This document shows, in pieces, positions 14,115 through 32,900 of a DNA stretch of 64,000 bases; position 1 is the first letter of the stretch, and each line of letters begins with the position of its first letter. Origin of the DNA: Nymphaea colorata (Eukaryota; Streptophyta; Magnoliopsida; Nymphaeales; Nymphaeaceae). The stretch lies in NCBI RefSeq assembly GCF_008831285.2, contig NC_045145.1, forward strand, positions 21,902,040 to 21,966,039, given 5' to 3'. Both the position numbers and the translations under genes were made by a program. The notes beneath the pieces are model-generated. The model made no database searches. It was not told where the DNA came from and was given only the letters and a program-made list of their open reading frames with translations.

Positions 14115-15291
14115 TAAATATAGTAGAAAAGCTCAGATTATGATCATTTCCTTCGAGAAAAAGGTAATTTACGTTGACTTTTTCAATAGAGGAAGGGTGT
14201 TATTAATTGTGCTTTTAATAAATTATACCGATACATGTCCGTTTGAGCTTTAATAAAAATATTTTATGTGTTTTTAAGATTTATTTTGCGTAGCAAGTAA
14301 AAAGTTTGGTACACGTTAGGTTTAATAATCCACAACTAAACTATCTCTACAAGCCAAACCTAACTTTGATCACACTTGTAGGACTAGAATCATAAAAGCG
14401 TCAAAGTTTGGAAAAAAAAAAAAGTCTCAAAATGTTTAACAAATCACTATTCAAGTTTTAAAAGTTATTAGTTATACTTTTTGATGACGAAAATACTACT
14501 CCAAAAGACGGAAATGTCTTCCATAAGCCAAGAGAGGGCTGGTTCTTTAGTAGAGGTATTTTTGTCATTTTTATCATAAACTGATTGTTCATTAGGCGCT
14601 ATTTGAGAATTTTTATCAAAAGTTTTGCTCTTTTCCAATAATGGATTGCTGGAGGTAGGCTCCTCACCTTTATTGCCAAAAAAATTATATTTACAAGAAA
14701 AAACATGGGAGCAAAAACCCTCACCCATCGTAACTCAAGACAGAGACCATTGAGCAAAGAGCCTAAACATTACTGCCCATAGCCTAGGATTAAGCGAGAA
14801 GAAACATTACTGCCCATCTGCTAGTAGGCAAACAAAAAATGCAATAACTACCCGCCATTGTCGCATCCATCTTGCTGACCATAAATCAAGAGTTGTTGAC
14901 CTGCATCCACTGATGGAAAGTGATCATCTACATTGGTTCTTTCATAACACTTTCTGAAAATGATCTATCTTGCTGGAATGGTTCTGCGTCCTTCAATCAT
15001 GGCTCGTATTCTTCATTTCGAACCGTTGTTAGAGGATATGATCGTGAGGCGTCTTGAGCTGTTCAGCATCTTACCTAACCAAAACTCCAGCAGGTGCATT
15101 TTAGCAGTATCCCCCACTGTGAGTCATTCTACTTACCGACTTGTAAGCTCAACATCCCTGTCCCACTAGACTGCATGCACCATTAACCCTAGGTTAATTC
15201 TATTATGAACAATTTGAAGAGTGTGATCGTCCTTATGTATTTTTTGTCCTTTACGACAGAAAATACCAGTGGACCACCATAGTTGAATCAG

Positions 15292-15531
15292 TTGTCAGTC
15301 ATCCTCCTGCGAAAAGATCGCCTCAACCACCCTCTGTCCTATCTTCCAAATCCTATTCGTAATGCTACGAATGGATGGGTGCTGCCAATTACCATGGGCA
15401 GCTTGATTGCGAGTCCACCAGAGTTGCCATACTACAATATGGAACATTAAGCAGTCGGCTCGTTCATTTGTGCCCAATCTGCAGCAGGCCACTACTAATT
15501 CTAAGCATTCATCGACCACTCTGCAGTCCAT
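15292..15531 (-). pseudogene. LINE-type remnant (C-terminal, after RT)
   Basis: A 78-codon minus-strand frame contains CLMFHIVVWQLWWTRNQAAHGN followed by a short basic stretch. This resembles the W-x-x-W-x-x-R-N segment found after the reverse transcriptase zinc-binding region in plant LINEs and related reverse transcriptase pseudogenes. No other LINE domain remains. Identification is tentative. Confidence 0.4.
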
Positions 15532-15943
15532 GGTAAGCGATCTCTCCTCTCTGTGGGCTTAACCGCATATGAGTCATTAATGTTCTTCACAAAGAAAACA
15601 GAGGACAACATAGAAGCTGTATGAGGCTATCATTTGAGTCCTCCTCGAGCTGACTGTGTTAGAATTGCTCACTCACACATATAAACATCTCGATATGGGG
15701 GAGATGAGTTTTTAGAGAAGACATTGAAAACCCAAATTCTATTTATTCAAATTTGCAAAGATTGAACTCCTAAAATACAACCTTCTCTTGCCTTTACAGA
15801 TTCGTCGAACAGTTATTAACAGAGAAAAAAAAACAAAGGTAAAAGCGACACGAAGAACCAGCAGACTCTAACGGACAAAGACTGCTTTAAGGCACACATG
15901 ATCATTTGGACCATTGAACGTACAAGGCCCCCAACATCTTTTG

Positions 15944-17728
<1,785 letters not shown>

Positions 17729-17809
17729 TAAAATGGCTATTAGTACTTCCTTTCAGCTATAGGCAGAAGATATTAAGGCTTGTTATGAACTGAAGAAGGG
17801 AGTGCAGCT

Positions 17810-17817
17810 TATTTATA
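17810..17817 (-). promoter_or_regulatory. TATA box of peroxidase C
   Basis: TATAAATA on the minus strand about 82 bases upstream of the ATG, in the same context as in A and B. Confidence 0.65.
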
Positions 17818-20700
17818 ACACGTTGGCTCCATGAAATGCCAAAACATCTTGACCTCATTCAACCTGCCTTCAACAAATCTCTCTATGTATCTCTCTCTCG
17901 CCACACCTAAACCGATGACTTTCCTGGTTCAAGAGAGCAGGCCTTGGGGTGTGCATATACTTACTTGTTATATCACCTGCCCTCTTTCTTCTACCTTCAC
18001 CGTCGAGGAGTAAGCAATACTTGGCTTCATTGCTCATTAGTAATTACAGTGGAGTAGATTTACCAAATATTATGTAGACAGATGAGTGTAGGTTCGTGTT
18101 TGCGATTTGTGTTAACAAGGTTCTGATTCATGTTAACAAGGTCGATGAATTGGTGGCTTGATCAGCTCTCTCCCTCCTAGGGGCAGAGCGAGAAATTTTT
18201 TATGAGGTTGGCCGAATTTAAGTTTCTAAATTTTGACACTGGCCGAAATTTTATTTTTCAAATGTTTTATATTATATAAGACAAGTAAAATTTTTTAAAA
18301 TTTAGATGTAATTTTTTTTTTTTTAAAATTATGACGGAGCCAGGGCCTATGCAAGCCCCCTTAGCTCTGCCCCTGCTCCCTCCCTCTATTCTACTAATCA
18401 GTGTTCCAGCGCAGAATGCAAATGAAGTGTTCCAGCGCAGAATGCAAATAAAGTGTTGGGGATCACCAAGAAGTAAAAGATCTGAACAGCTGTTTTTCCA
18501 TTCCAGGCATGTTTGGAGTGGAGATATACCAATGACGCCAAAGCTCCTTCCCCTCAACCTCAGCTTTCAGGGTTTCTTTGGGAGGAAGGTGAACTTATGT
18601 TAACTCCTTCAACTCAATTGCATCGGCCACCGTTTGTAGTGCAGATGGGCAGTGCCCACATAATTGACCTAATGACTGACGTCCCACCATTTTGACTGGA
18701 AGAGAGCGAGGACTTAAAAAAGGTGAACACTTGAACATTTGCCCAAACCAAGACGAGGACATATGAGATGAAGAAAATGAAGCGCAACTTAATACTTGCA
18801 ATTTGATCGATCGCAAATCTTCGAGTAATTAATCGCAGTTCATCCAAATGAAGTAATTACTTGCTCCTTCCCTAATCAAATTGCACCTACCAAAATATAT
18901 TGACAAGAGGTGAATCTAGGGCCGGTAGTGGCCATCGCCCCTCTAACGTTTTAAAAAACAATTTTTAGAAATTTGAATATGGCACCCAAGAAAATCTTGG
19001 AAAATGTTTTTCGCCCTTGTAAAAAAAATAATCAAAATTTTTATTTAGTCATACTATTTATTGCTTTCATATCTTTAAGAAAAAGAAATCCTAGTTCCTC
19101 CCCTGATATTGTCGGTTTTCTTTAGCATCACTGTTACCATTGACTCCATGCATATATAGTCAACTAAATCATGGCCCTAAGTTGAATGCTTCTATTATGG
19201 TGAATAGACCTAATATTTCTTGCAAAAAAATAAGACCACCTTATTCAATTGAATATAATTAATTGTAATGCCGTCAAAAAGAGGCAGTTGCATTGGATGC
19301 ATGGTCAGTAATGTACACATCTGCTAGTTTCTGTCTCATGTGCCTAATATTTAATGCATGAACTATGGAATGCAAGGACTAACTAGATTCTCTACGTATA
19401 GGTCTTCCGCTTTTATATATGCCGGAGCAGGTTGCTCCAGATAAGTAGCAGCTAGCGCACAAGTACTTCATAATAATTTATATCTTACGCAAATGATTAT
19501 CTTACGTACTTCCAGATAATCATTTATATCTAGAGTACTTAAAAGTGCAACTTCAGACTAAGCCGTTTATGACTCTAATCAGACTAAAATATGGCGACAG
19601 AAATACTTCTACCTCCTTTTTTTCGTCCGTTGTTATGGTAAACAAACCTAATATATTTCTTATAGTAAAATGCGACCTCCTCATTAAAAATAATATATAT
19701 AATTATAATGCTGTCAGCATTAGTTATGGGCGAAGAAGGCTACATGGACCAAAAGGGGCCACCCTGAGGCTAGTTGCATGTTTAGCAGTCAAAATGACCA
19801 AACTGACCTTTATTTCAAAATCATTCAAGTACTCTTTGCTTTTCGAAAGTGACCAAAATACCCCTAACGCGAGACTGTGTGAAGAATCGGACATATAAGT
19901 TGCATGTTCGGTGTCAAGGCCGGAACATGCATGCAATCGAAACTGGTTATATGCACACCTTTGTTTACAAAAATTAGTACAAAAGTCTACAATGATCACA
20001 ATATCTTTGACTAAACAAAATGAAGAACTTTTTTTATGAAGGCAAGAAGGGGTTATGAAAAAATTAAAAGCGAACTAAAATGTAAAATTATTCATAAAAA
20101 ATTCTAAAATACATCAACTGCTTCCTTTTTGTCCATTTAAAAACGTTGTGTGTATACTTGTTGTGTGCACCACGTGGTGCACGCAACTCGATTTCAGTTG
20201 CATGCGATGCATGTGGTCAATGTCCATGTTGGTTAACTCTTTGTTTCATATGGCCAGTATTAATCTAAAGCATAGACTAGCAAGATTCTCTACGTAGGCC
20301 TCGGGCTTTCATGCAAAGTAGGTCGCTCCTAATAAAAACAAGGCAAGATGTAGCGACTCCCACGTATTTGATAATCCTCATAATACAACATTAGTGTAGC
20401 ATTATGCTGAGCACGTCAAGCCTTTGCTTCTCTTGAAACAATCTAGTAATAGTTTTTTTAACATCTGCTTGCTACGAAAAAGAAAAGAAGATACTGGTTT
20501 AAATTTGGAACTCAAGTGGCAGAGTCTGGTAAGTCTGGTAAGAGCACATGTTCCATAATCAGGGAAGTGAAATTTTTGAAATTTTGAACATGGGGGAGCT
20601 TTCAACACAAGGGAAAATGATATTTCCCTTAAACGAAGACAAAATAAACCACACTTCCTACTAATTGTTAACTGCAAAATGAGAAAGAACACATTAAGGA
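17818..20700. other. Spacer between peroxidases C and D
   Basis: No gene supported. The stretch to about 19480 is similar to the spacer above peroxidase A, interrupted by a MITE at 18178-18375. A 27-base tandem duplication (two GTTCCAGCGCAGAATGCAAA copies) lies at about 18401-18454. The last part, from about 20400, is similar to the 3' flank of peroxidase E and so belongs to the D/E type segment. Confidence 0.7.
18178..18375. mobile_element. hAT-type MITE (198 bp) with 8-bp target duplication
   Basis: The ends are TAGGGGCAGAGC and GCTCTGCCCCTG, near-perfect inverted repeats. The exact octamer CTCCCTCC flanks both sides (18170-18177, 18376-18383). The paralogous spacer above peroxidase A has the empty site at about 6852-6862. 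No coding capacity. Confidence 0.85.
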
Positions 20701-20790
20701 TCGATCACGCCCTAAATCATGGTACAAAATTATTCGTCATTGAAGCAAATCCTAACTTTCTGACCAAGAAGTAAAGAAAACAAGCCCGTC

Positions 20791-22295
<1,505 letters not shown>

Positions 22296-22631
22296 TCATA
22301 TGTACAAGTGAATTCCATTGACTCTATCCAAGGTGGTCCATGCTAATTAAGCATTAACCATGTGGTCACTGCAGTGCTGGTTACCGAGTCAATGTAGAGA
22401 CTTTCTTTCGATCTTTTCCGCGTTATGAAGGATCTTCTATAACAGGAAGATTTTTCGGAGTAAAAATCAATGTACATGAGTACTTGTTTTGATGTTGAAT
22501 GATTTGGGGTCACCTAGACAGGAACCCGTGTCACCAACCAAATTAACCCACAATGAAGCAGGTGTTCTATATCAGTAGATTCAGTACTTTACAGCACTTT
22601 TTTTTAGTTGTACTGCATTACTCTTCGTGGA

Positions 22632-22667
<36 letters not shown>

Positions 22668-23803
22668 AAATTGGGAATGACGGTGATGGTTTGGTTTGCA
22701 CCTCTCGAAGCATCTAAAGATTTGGAATGGCCGCTTTCCTCCAGCTTCCAATTCACGTATTGTTCTCTACAATTGAACAATCTGAAGCACCACAATGCTA
22801 GATTTTCCAGAAATTTCCAAAATCATAAAAAAACTGAGAGACGTACCTATGATGCTGAAAGGTGGAGTTGGCTTTTCGGAGAAACATCATGGGGAAGAAG
22901 ACTTGGTAATAATTTCCTTCACACATTGTCTTCGAAAAGTTGGTAATGATGTTAACTAGAGATTACTCCAAACTTCAAAAGGAAAAGGTCAGATTTTTGT
23001 TGATTAGTGACTTTATCATCTTAATTAATAGTGACATACGACCCATAACTTGCAATTCACAGCACAGGTAGCTTCTTTCTGACCAAGTCTATTACTGCAG
23101 ACACTTGTCCATGTTCAGACGCGTTAGTCCATCACCAATATTTACTATATTCTAAGCTTTTGATAAAAATAATTAACCCCAAAAAAATTGTGATGTCCTA
23201 CTATGTTTTGTTGTGCAATTTTTTTTTCTTGCCCGTAGGGAGGATAGCACATTAGGCTGCAAGATGGTCTGCAGGTGGTTCTAGGTTATGATACTAGTGA
23301 TCATTGTCATGTTCCAGTACACTCCTCCCTTATATCATAAGAGTTCCGAAGTATGCACAGTGAACTACGGGCAAAACCTCTCTTCAGAGGCCGTTGGAAA
23401 AAACCCCTTACCCTGAAAATTTAAATCAACTCCACCTGATGTTAATTGCATCATTAACTAAAGTATATCTCAACATGCAGAATTGAAAGTTAATCCAACC
23501 ATATGCTGTTGAACACGCTATTTGTTCATGTTTATATATATTTACCAGTGCGATCTTCTCTTTGTGCAGATTAAAGCATAGCATACTTTTAAAGGTTGGA
23601 GGGTTTCCGTAGCATATAGTTGAAGTTTGAAATTGCCGCATTAGTATCCGTTTCACGCGGATCTGAATGTTTCAAAAGATAACGAACTGCAAAAGGCGAC
23701 TAATTAAAGTTTTTGGGCTGCGCAGATGTAAGCATTAATGGACCTATAATGGCAGACCTTCTCTCTTCCTCGTTGCGTTAAGAATTGATGAAAAACGATA
23801 GGA

Positions 23804-23942
23804 TGGTTAGACAGAAGATGGAAGGAGGCTCCACTATTTATGATGTATAAGTAACGATCGTGAACTGGTCAATGGTTGGATAGAAGGTGGAAGAAGGCTC
23901 ACTATTTATGATGTATAAGTAACGGTCATGAACTGGTCATAC
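23804..23942. repeat. Two-copy tandem duplication (about 69-bp unit)
   Basis: Two neighbouring copies share ACTATTTATGATGTATAAGT and GAACTGGTCA. The paralogous region above E (about 29530-29610) has a single diverged copy, so the duplication arose in the D segment only. Confidence 0.75.
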
Positions 23943-24781
23943 AGGATCTTTAATGAAATTGAACAAGAGAACAATACTAAGTGACGACGCCCTTAACTTT
24001 CACAAGCTAAAGTCAGTGCTGCCCACTGCTCGATCCTTGACTTGACCTCGCCAGTCTTCCGCTGTTCTCGTTGCCGATCTGGGTAGGAATGCAAATATAT
24101 GGTATATATCCAATTGGAAACTTTAGTAAAGAATAGCTTATGGTCGATTGATTTCAAATCAGTGTCCAATTGAATCGGGATTCTAGTCCCATATGTGACT
24201 CAGACCTGATGGGCAAGCCTTGTTTTATAGTACCAACTTTTTGTGCTAGAAAGGAAAACATTATATGTAAGTTGAAGATTAAAAACATCACCCTAAAAAA
24301 GCAGCTCTAAAATTTAAAAGGATGCAAGAAGGAAGGAGACTTTGGCCTGGTGAAAATTCATCCGCTCACCCAAACTCACCTAAAGTCAATGGATCAAATT
24401 TGGACCACTCGTAGCTTTTAATGTATCATCTTATTAATATATTTTTATGGTTGTGATGTTACGTGTCCAGCGAGACTGTTGCTTTTTTCCCGATTACAAC
24501 GTGGAACATGATAAACCCCTTCTTCGAAAATTTTTTAACAAAAACAGTCACATCGACGTGCAAATACATATGTAGACTCTTTGAATTATGTACTTTTTTG
24601 GTTAACATAACGATGGTAACCATTTCAACAACCTTTCTCAAAAGCTTACAGCTCATGTAACATAACAACTAATATTTCTGCTCTAATTTTTTAAGTGTAT
24701 TTCATAGAACGAATGTAACTGTTTCATTAGAGATGGAGTATTTTTAGCAGGAAGAGTAAGGCTCCTCCTTGAGCGTGCTGG

Positions 24782-25050
24782 TTGCCTTATGTTTCTAGTG
24801 AAGAGAGGCTTCTCACTATTGACAGAATACAAAAGAGAGGAATTTCCTTAGCAAACTCATGTGTTCTCTGCTATGTTGAGTGTTGGAGTGTAGAGCCTGA
24901 TCCATGTTTGATAGTCTCTTCTAATTTATTAAGGCACTTTTTTGCTGTAAGGGCATTTATGTTTTTTTTTTTACTTCACATGTTTTTCCTTGAACTCTTG
25001 TTTATGAGGGTGCTGTTTTGCTTGTGCTTTGTTCTGTTACGATAGTGAAA
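24782..25050 (+). pseudogene. LINE remnant, RT zinc-binding (zf-RVT-like) segment
   Basis: The frame includes LLTIDRIQKRGISLANSCVL, which matches the start of the zinc-binding region downstream of plant LINE reverse transcriptases (typically L-x-T-x-D-x-L-x-x-R-G-x-x-x-x-x-x-C-x-x-C). The later His/Cys part has decayed into a low-complexity hydrophobic run. No RT or endonuclease remains next to it. Confidence 0.55.
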
Positions 25051-26569
25051 ACTGCTAGTCATGGATGTACGAGAACATTGTGTCCGAAGCACAGTGTGTT
25101 CTTCTTTTTTTTCTTGTTTTTATTCTCTTGAGCGTTAACAAAGTGTGAGAGTGGCTCTAACTTGGTCATTGATTGTTGGAACTATGTAGTCAGAAAATTT
25201 GGTAGAGCAAAGATCTCTTGGATGGATGTTCAGAGAGGAACTATAAGATGGCATCAGGTGAAGCTTAATCCAAAGTCACTGAAAAACTACTGGATAGTTT
25301 TGTTTCGGCATGGTGGTGCAGAAACATGATTACGCACACAGTTCCATGAGCAAGCTAAGCTGGCTTTAGAAAAGTGGTGTGGAGTGCATGTAAGGACGTC
25401 TTCAGGTCCCTGCCGTGGAAGGCGAAGAAGAGAGTGCAGCGGTTTCTATTTTTGGCTAGCGTCTGGGGTGGTTTGTGAGTCCATTCCTCGCCATGATCAG
25501 CAAGACCCTCTAATTGATATCCTAGTTCGTAGAAGGATGACAGGACCTGCATAGAGGCCGTCGGGAAAGACGAAGATAATGGTCCTTTTGGTTTAGAAAA
25601 CTTTGAATGGGGACTGTGGAGGCGATGCTGCTGAAATAAACCTTCTCCTTGACTGGTTGGATAATACGAAGATCTCCCAGGCTGAAGAACAATCCTCTCT
25701 AACAATGCTGGTTGGATATCGCGACTGAAAGGTATTATGCTTCAAGGAAGAAGACCCATTCCGTCTTAATTTTGCTGGCATAGTTTTGCTTAAAAGAGAA
25801 GGGGAATGTCCCCTTTAATTTTGCGAAAGAAAATGTTGAATGTGATTGAATAATGTTTACTAATGCTTCTAAATTAACCATGTTGTACCATATGAGTTAA
25901 ACAAATTAAGAGAGCGTCTGGGCAGGTTCAAATTGTAAAAGCTGAATCGCATTGGATTCCTTTTTAACTTTTTTGTAAAAGATAGGTTTTTGACTTCCGC
26001 CTTAAAGTGCGAAGCTGGTTACGCCATGGTGCATGAAATTTTAGTGCGAGTATAATAGCAAAAGAAAACTTTTCATAAAGACAAAAAAAAAAAAAAAGGT
26101 GAAAAGATTAAAAGGACCTTCTTTACGCAACTCACTCCCTAATAGCCATCTGGAAAAGGCCGAACTTTTATGGTGAGTGTTCGATAATCGATAGAACTTT
26201 GTGGGTACAAAAGGAAGGACAGTAATTTCGGAAAGATGTGCGTAGGAGTACCAACAAAATTGGGAACAATCTAATAAAAGCTGTCTTAACATCTGCAAAA
26301 GAAAAATCTGCACTAAAATGTTCCACAATCAGAGCATTGAAATATCTGAACATGAGGGAATTTAATTTCGCAAGACGGTAAGAAGATCTTGCCCTTAAAC
26401 AAGGACAAAACCACACTTTTTATTCATTGTTTACTGGAAAATGCGAAAGAATACATTAAGAAAGCAATAATTTCCAAGAGGGTTGGGTCACAGTAGCCAT
26501 GCAAATTATTCACTGCTGATGCATATCTTTTCTGACCAAGAAGTGATCAAGAAAGCCCACAAGCTCTTT

Positions 26570-28227
<1,658 letters not shown>

Positions 28228-30745
28228 CTAATTAAGCAGATACGTGATCTAGTCAATATAGAAACAGTCTTTTCATCTTTTCTAACTTTCTTCTTCCATT
28301 ACACAGAAAAAATAAAGAACTATAACAGGAAGAGTTATCCAAGTAAACTATCAACCTGGGGAACAGTTATCCAAGTCGATAGGTATAGCGTGCATTGCTT
28401 AGAACCCTAGGCACCAACCTAATTGACTCATATGAAGCAGGTGGTCTAGGTCAGTACAGTATAACCTTTTTATCTTTTTTGTGCAGTAGTATCCATTGAC
28501 CTCTCTCTCTCTCTCTCTCTCTGATCAGTTCTTTTTTCCTGTGCTTGGTTTGTCTTCTCTTGATGGATCGCAGTCTACTTTATCATTATATAAGCATTCA
28601 AATGAGGTAAAAGCATTGTGCCATATAGAAAGAACTAGTTTAGGTATATCTATGATTCTATATATATGAACGATGTCAAACCAATTATCTTTAATTGTCC
28701 AAGGGATTCGTTAGCCAACTAACCAACCACTCTCCTTTTCTAAAGCCAGAAACAATGATGATTTTTCTATTTTTTTGGTTTTCAGCTTTCGAAGCATCTA
28801 AGCATCTGGAATGGCCGGTTCCGTGTTCTGATTACCACGCATCTTTCTGCTTCCGATTCACATTTTGTTCCCTACAACTTACCAAATTCGATCGAAGCAC
28901 CACCATGCTGGACTGTTGAGAAATCTCCAAAATCTTCAAAACCTGAGACACCCATGGTACTGCTGAATGGTAGAATTGGCAGCTGTAATATAGTAGAGTA
29001 ACAAGATATTGGTGCATAATTTCCTGGATGTATTGTCTTTGAAAAGTTGCTGTGATGTTAAGTAGAGAACATCACCAACAACTTGCAATTTACAAATATA
29101 AGAAATAAGCAAATCACCAACAACTTTTTTAAATCTTGTCGAGATTTTTCCGAGGTTGTCAGCTCTGTCTGTATTATATTCGAGAAAAACATCAAAACCA
29201 AATTTGCGACAACGCTTATATGTTTTTATTGCAATATGGCGTTGGCTCAATTTTTTTTTAGTATCAACTCTTTCTTCGGCACATTACAGCAAAGCGTACT
29301 TCTTCTATCAGGTTTCGTTAGCCTGCATTTAATTGAAGTTTGAAATTGCGCATTTCGCTTCACTTTTGGCACGCAACAGAAGGCTCGTTAATCTGCATGA
29401 CACGGACATGCTCTGAATATTTCAAAAGATAACGAACTCGAAAAAGACTAGTAATTGAAGTTTGTAGGGTGGGCAGATGCAAGCATTAAAGAACCTGTCC
29501 TCCTCCTCGTGCATTTAATATAGTAGTCGATGGAATGATGTCATGGGTGGATAGAAGATGGAAGACTGATCTGTGTTCATGATGCATTAAGACATGGTGA
29601 ACTGGTCAGAGGAACGCGTTGGGCAAACTCTCTGAGAAGGAGCGACAATGCACGATGTTTATGGGAGACTATCATAGGTCAAGCCCGGGACCGACCTGAC
29701 CCATTCCAATTTTAATCAAATTTAATTAGAAATAAAATATTTATGTTATATATATAAATATATGAAAATTATATTAATAATAAAATATTGACCCTGCCCA
29801 GCCTTGTAGCATAAGCAATTCCTGTACCTTATTTTTAAGACATTATTTAACATAATCATGAAACGGACTTGGGATACGAATATAAAAGGTACAAAACCAT
29901 TCATGAACTTTTGCGTCTGGAGAATTCGGATGGTCCTGGAAAACAAATGCTTTATTCGATTTGTAGGAAAACCCTGCAATGTAGCATGTTTGCATCCAGT
30001 TAATGGATCCTGGGATAATGTTTATTCTCTGATCGAGTGAAAATACTAAAGTATGTTGCAGATCAAATATCACCACCGATTCAAGATCTCCATTGTTCCT
30101 CAAGTTCACGAATCTAAAATGAGAGAGGAAGGGTGTGATTTGAGACCGATGAATTTTAAGATGTAAAAATTAAAGAACTTATGTTCCAGTTTATGCATTT
30201 TTTCAACAGAAAAAACTTTGGATCCTTATTAGGATTTAGCTAGGGATCTTAAATCTTGAAGTCTAAGGTCCGATAATCTAAAATCATTTTAGATTTTAAA
30301 TCCGACACAGATCAAACGCTCCTCAGTTGCTAAGAAAATCATTATAGAACCTAACAACCTTATCCACACACCACTAAACTCTTAAAGAATGGGAATTATT
30401 TCTATTTAAGACTTTATTATTCTCAAGTAGTGAATGGTTAACATAAATTGCTAACTTAACTCTCCAAATAATTAGTTATAAATTGCTCCTAATGTGTAGA
30501 GAGAGTGAGCTTAATGGAGAAGAGTTATGCAAAAATGATAATATTAATAATAATGATGACATAATTGCCCATCTTCATGCCCATTATGCCATTCCTACGT
30601 AATACATATGAAATTTGTATGATCTATTTATATACATTCGAGAAGGAATGAAATATGTGCTTACGGTGTTTTAGACATTTAAAAAATAGATGTCTTTAAT
30701 TTTCATAGTACTTGGTTATGTTAAACTAACAATTGAACAAATTAA

Positions 30746-30947
30746 GGTTGCGTTTAATAGCTTCAGATCTAAATCTGAGACTGCATTAAAAGACGTATTT
30801 TATCTCAGTAGCTTGGATTTCAAACACATATTGCATGTTAAAAATCATGGATTTAAGATTGGATTGGGGGTGGAGATGTGCCTGTTCTTAAATCCATGGA
30901 TTTGAGATCCTAGGGATCTCAGATCTGTGGTGAATCAAACACAAACC
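30746..30947. mobile_element. MITE-like element with 25-bp inverted ends
   Basis: The left end GGTTGCGTTTAATAG and the reverse complement of the right end, GGTTTGTGTTTGATTC, are similar and both continue into CAGATC. The interior carries ATTTAAGATTGG and AAATCCATGGATTTGAGATC, words also seen at 48880-48960. The flanks (TAA left, TGA right) are a poor match for a target duplication. Confidence 0.5.
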
Positions 30948-32328
30948 TGAAGGTAATGAGCTTAGAGGGCTTTTATTTTGGTAATTCTCACCTTAGCCAG
31001 TGCATATAAAAAGGAAAGTCTTAGGACACCTTCCGAACCCCATTGTTGGAAGCCAACTACTCGCTGCGCAATTCTATGATAAGGAAGTAAAAGGGTTTTG
31101 TATGTTTCTCTTTGGAAGTAATATCACATAAAGCATGACACAGACAGACTATAGATCCAAAAGAGCAGACGAACAGAAATAAACTTGTTAACTTATCCTG
31201 CATGGAACGAGAGTAATGCTTGTTAATGATCTTCTGTCTTTAAAATGACTCCAGAGAGTCAATTTTCCTTCTTTGCAACCAGTGCCATATAAATCAGAAC
31301 CTGAATCGATTCGTTCAAGCCTTTGCTTCCTAGAATCTGCTGTTAATGGGCAAATTATATTTTTATATTCGTTTCTCATGAAAAAAAAAAAAAGGAAAGT
31401 ACCTTGCGAAAGTGCCTCCGTTATATAGGATTTCCGCTGCAAACTTGCCGGAGAGAAATATAGCCAGTAGCGGAGATACAAAGGGCTCCCATTAAAATTT
31501 TCATTGAAAGAACTAAAATTACAACATGATAACTCAAAATTTGACACCAAACTTCAGATGGTGACTCAAGCGCTCCTCAATCACAAAAATTTTCTGACTT
31601 CGCCACTGCTTATAGCTGATCCTATGGGCTTAAAATCCTTTCGACCCATAACTTAAGTTTCTTTTGGTGCGATGTCAAACAGTGCCTCCAGCATTGGTCA
31701 GCAACTTACAGATCGACCATTTATTTCTGTTCTATTAATTCTAGTGTAGAAAATTTGATTACGTTAGTTTCCAGTTCATCAACAGGAAATCTTGGTACGC
31801 ATTTGATTGCAGCAATTCAAAAGCCAATTTTCAAACCCACAGATCACATCCATATGGTTTATAACGGGAAAAGAAAAATCACAAACAAATGTAATCAATT
31901 TAGTTAGCTTAAAATACCAATAGTTTTGCTCTTTTCTATATATATATATATATATATATATACACAAACTGAAATCCTTCAAACATCATCCATCCAAAAA
32001 TCCTAGATGTACTCTCTGTCGCTTTCCCTTAACCCACATTTCTCTCTCTCCCTCTCAAAGCCCATTAACCCATATTTTCTAAAATTATCATGCCGTATCA
32101 ACATAATTGTATCTGTGTGGTACAAGCATAAGGGAGGCTGGTAGGGGCCTTGCCCCCTTACCCCACCTCAAAAAAAATTGTAAATTTTAAAAAAAATATT
32201 TATCGTATATAAAAATTTTGAAAAATTTGATTTCAACTCTTATTATAATTTTGAAACTATAATTCAGACCCCCTCATGAAAAAGTCCTTGCTCCACCTCA
32301 GTGTGATGGCACTTTATTAAGATAAAAA

Positions 32329-32900
32329 CTAGGACATGTTCAAGAAGATGAAGCTTCCCCAAACATAATCATCTTGGACAGCCTTCCAGAATTTGCAAAC
32401 ACCACAATTATTATGCCACGCAACTAGACTACAGAGCTGTCCCTAATAAACTGACGAGGCGATTTCAATTGTCCAGCCTGCCCTTGGTTTAGACACCCAA
32501 GTAGGAGAAAAAACTTTAGTTTTGAGCCACAATTTTAACACATTTAGCTTCTAAGCAGGCAATTCAATATTCAGAAGAACTTATGAGCATGTCTGCCACA
32601 CTTCTCGCTTAACTTGAGAAGCAGATTTAGCACAGCATCTACAAAGAACATAGCTACGAATCATCCAAATTTTCCAAATGACAATGTTGAAGCAAGCCAT
32701 CCAGCACCATTTCCAATCACTAAAGCAGAATTTTTTCCATTTCCACCAAGAAAACATGCTCCCAAGATCTTCTTTGGGCAGGCGTCATATTCCAAACCAG
32801 GGCAAAGCATAAATCCATATACTCGACGTAGGACAGGCAATTCTGGAAGAGGGTTGTTGCTGGAAGGATTTCCAGATATTAATCTGTATGGTAACACTTT
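32329..32900 (-). other. Possible remnant or exons of an unrecognised gene
   Basis: Three short minus-strand segments look coding. At 32329-32440, after a potential TTATTAG acceptor, the frame contains WHNNCGVCKFWKAVQDDYVW and ends at a stop. Near 32585-32640 another frame reads MFFVDAVLNLLLKLSEKCGR. At 32661-32897 a third reads PGLEYDACPKKILGACFLGG. They are in the same orientation but no complete splicing chain is obvious and I do not recognise the family. They may be a gene fragment or chance. Confidence 0.2.

Larger units (their letters stand above)
12634..15790. other. Spacer between peroxidases B and C
   Basis: No intact gene. About 12634-12900, 13100-13480, 13680-14640 and 15490-15740 are similar to the other spacers of the array. 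A 35-base T run is at 13507-13541 and a (CT)n run near 12706-12722. Unique to this spacer are a 200-bp MITE-like element (13915-14114) and a LINE-like remnant (15292-15531). Confidence 0.75.

Noticed and set aside
25355-25781. Possible continuation of the LINE remnant or a separate gene
   Set aside because: Frames on both strands are short and lack LINE or other domain motifs.
32100-32300. Possible MITE with GGGGCC-rich ends, similar in wording to 7340-7560 and 18905-18990
   Set aside because: I could not define inverted ends or a target duplication for any of the three.
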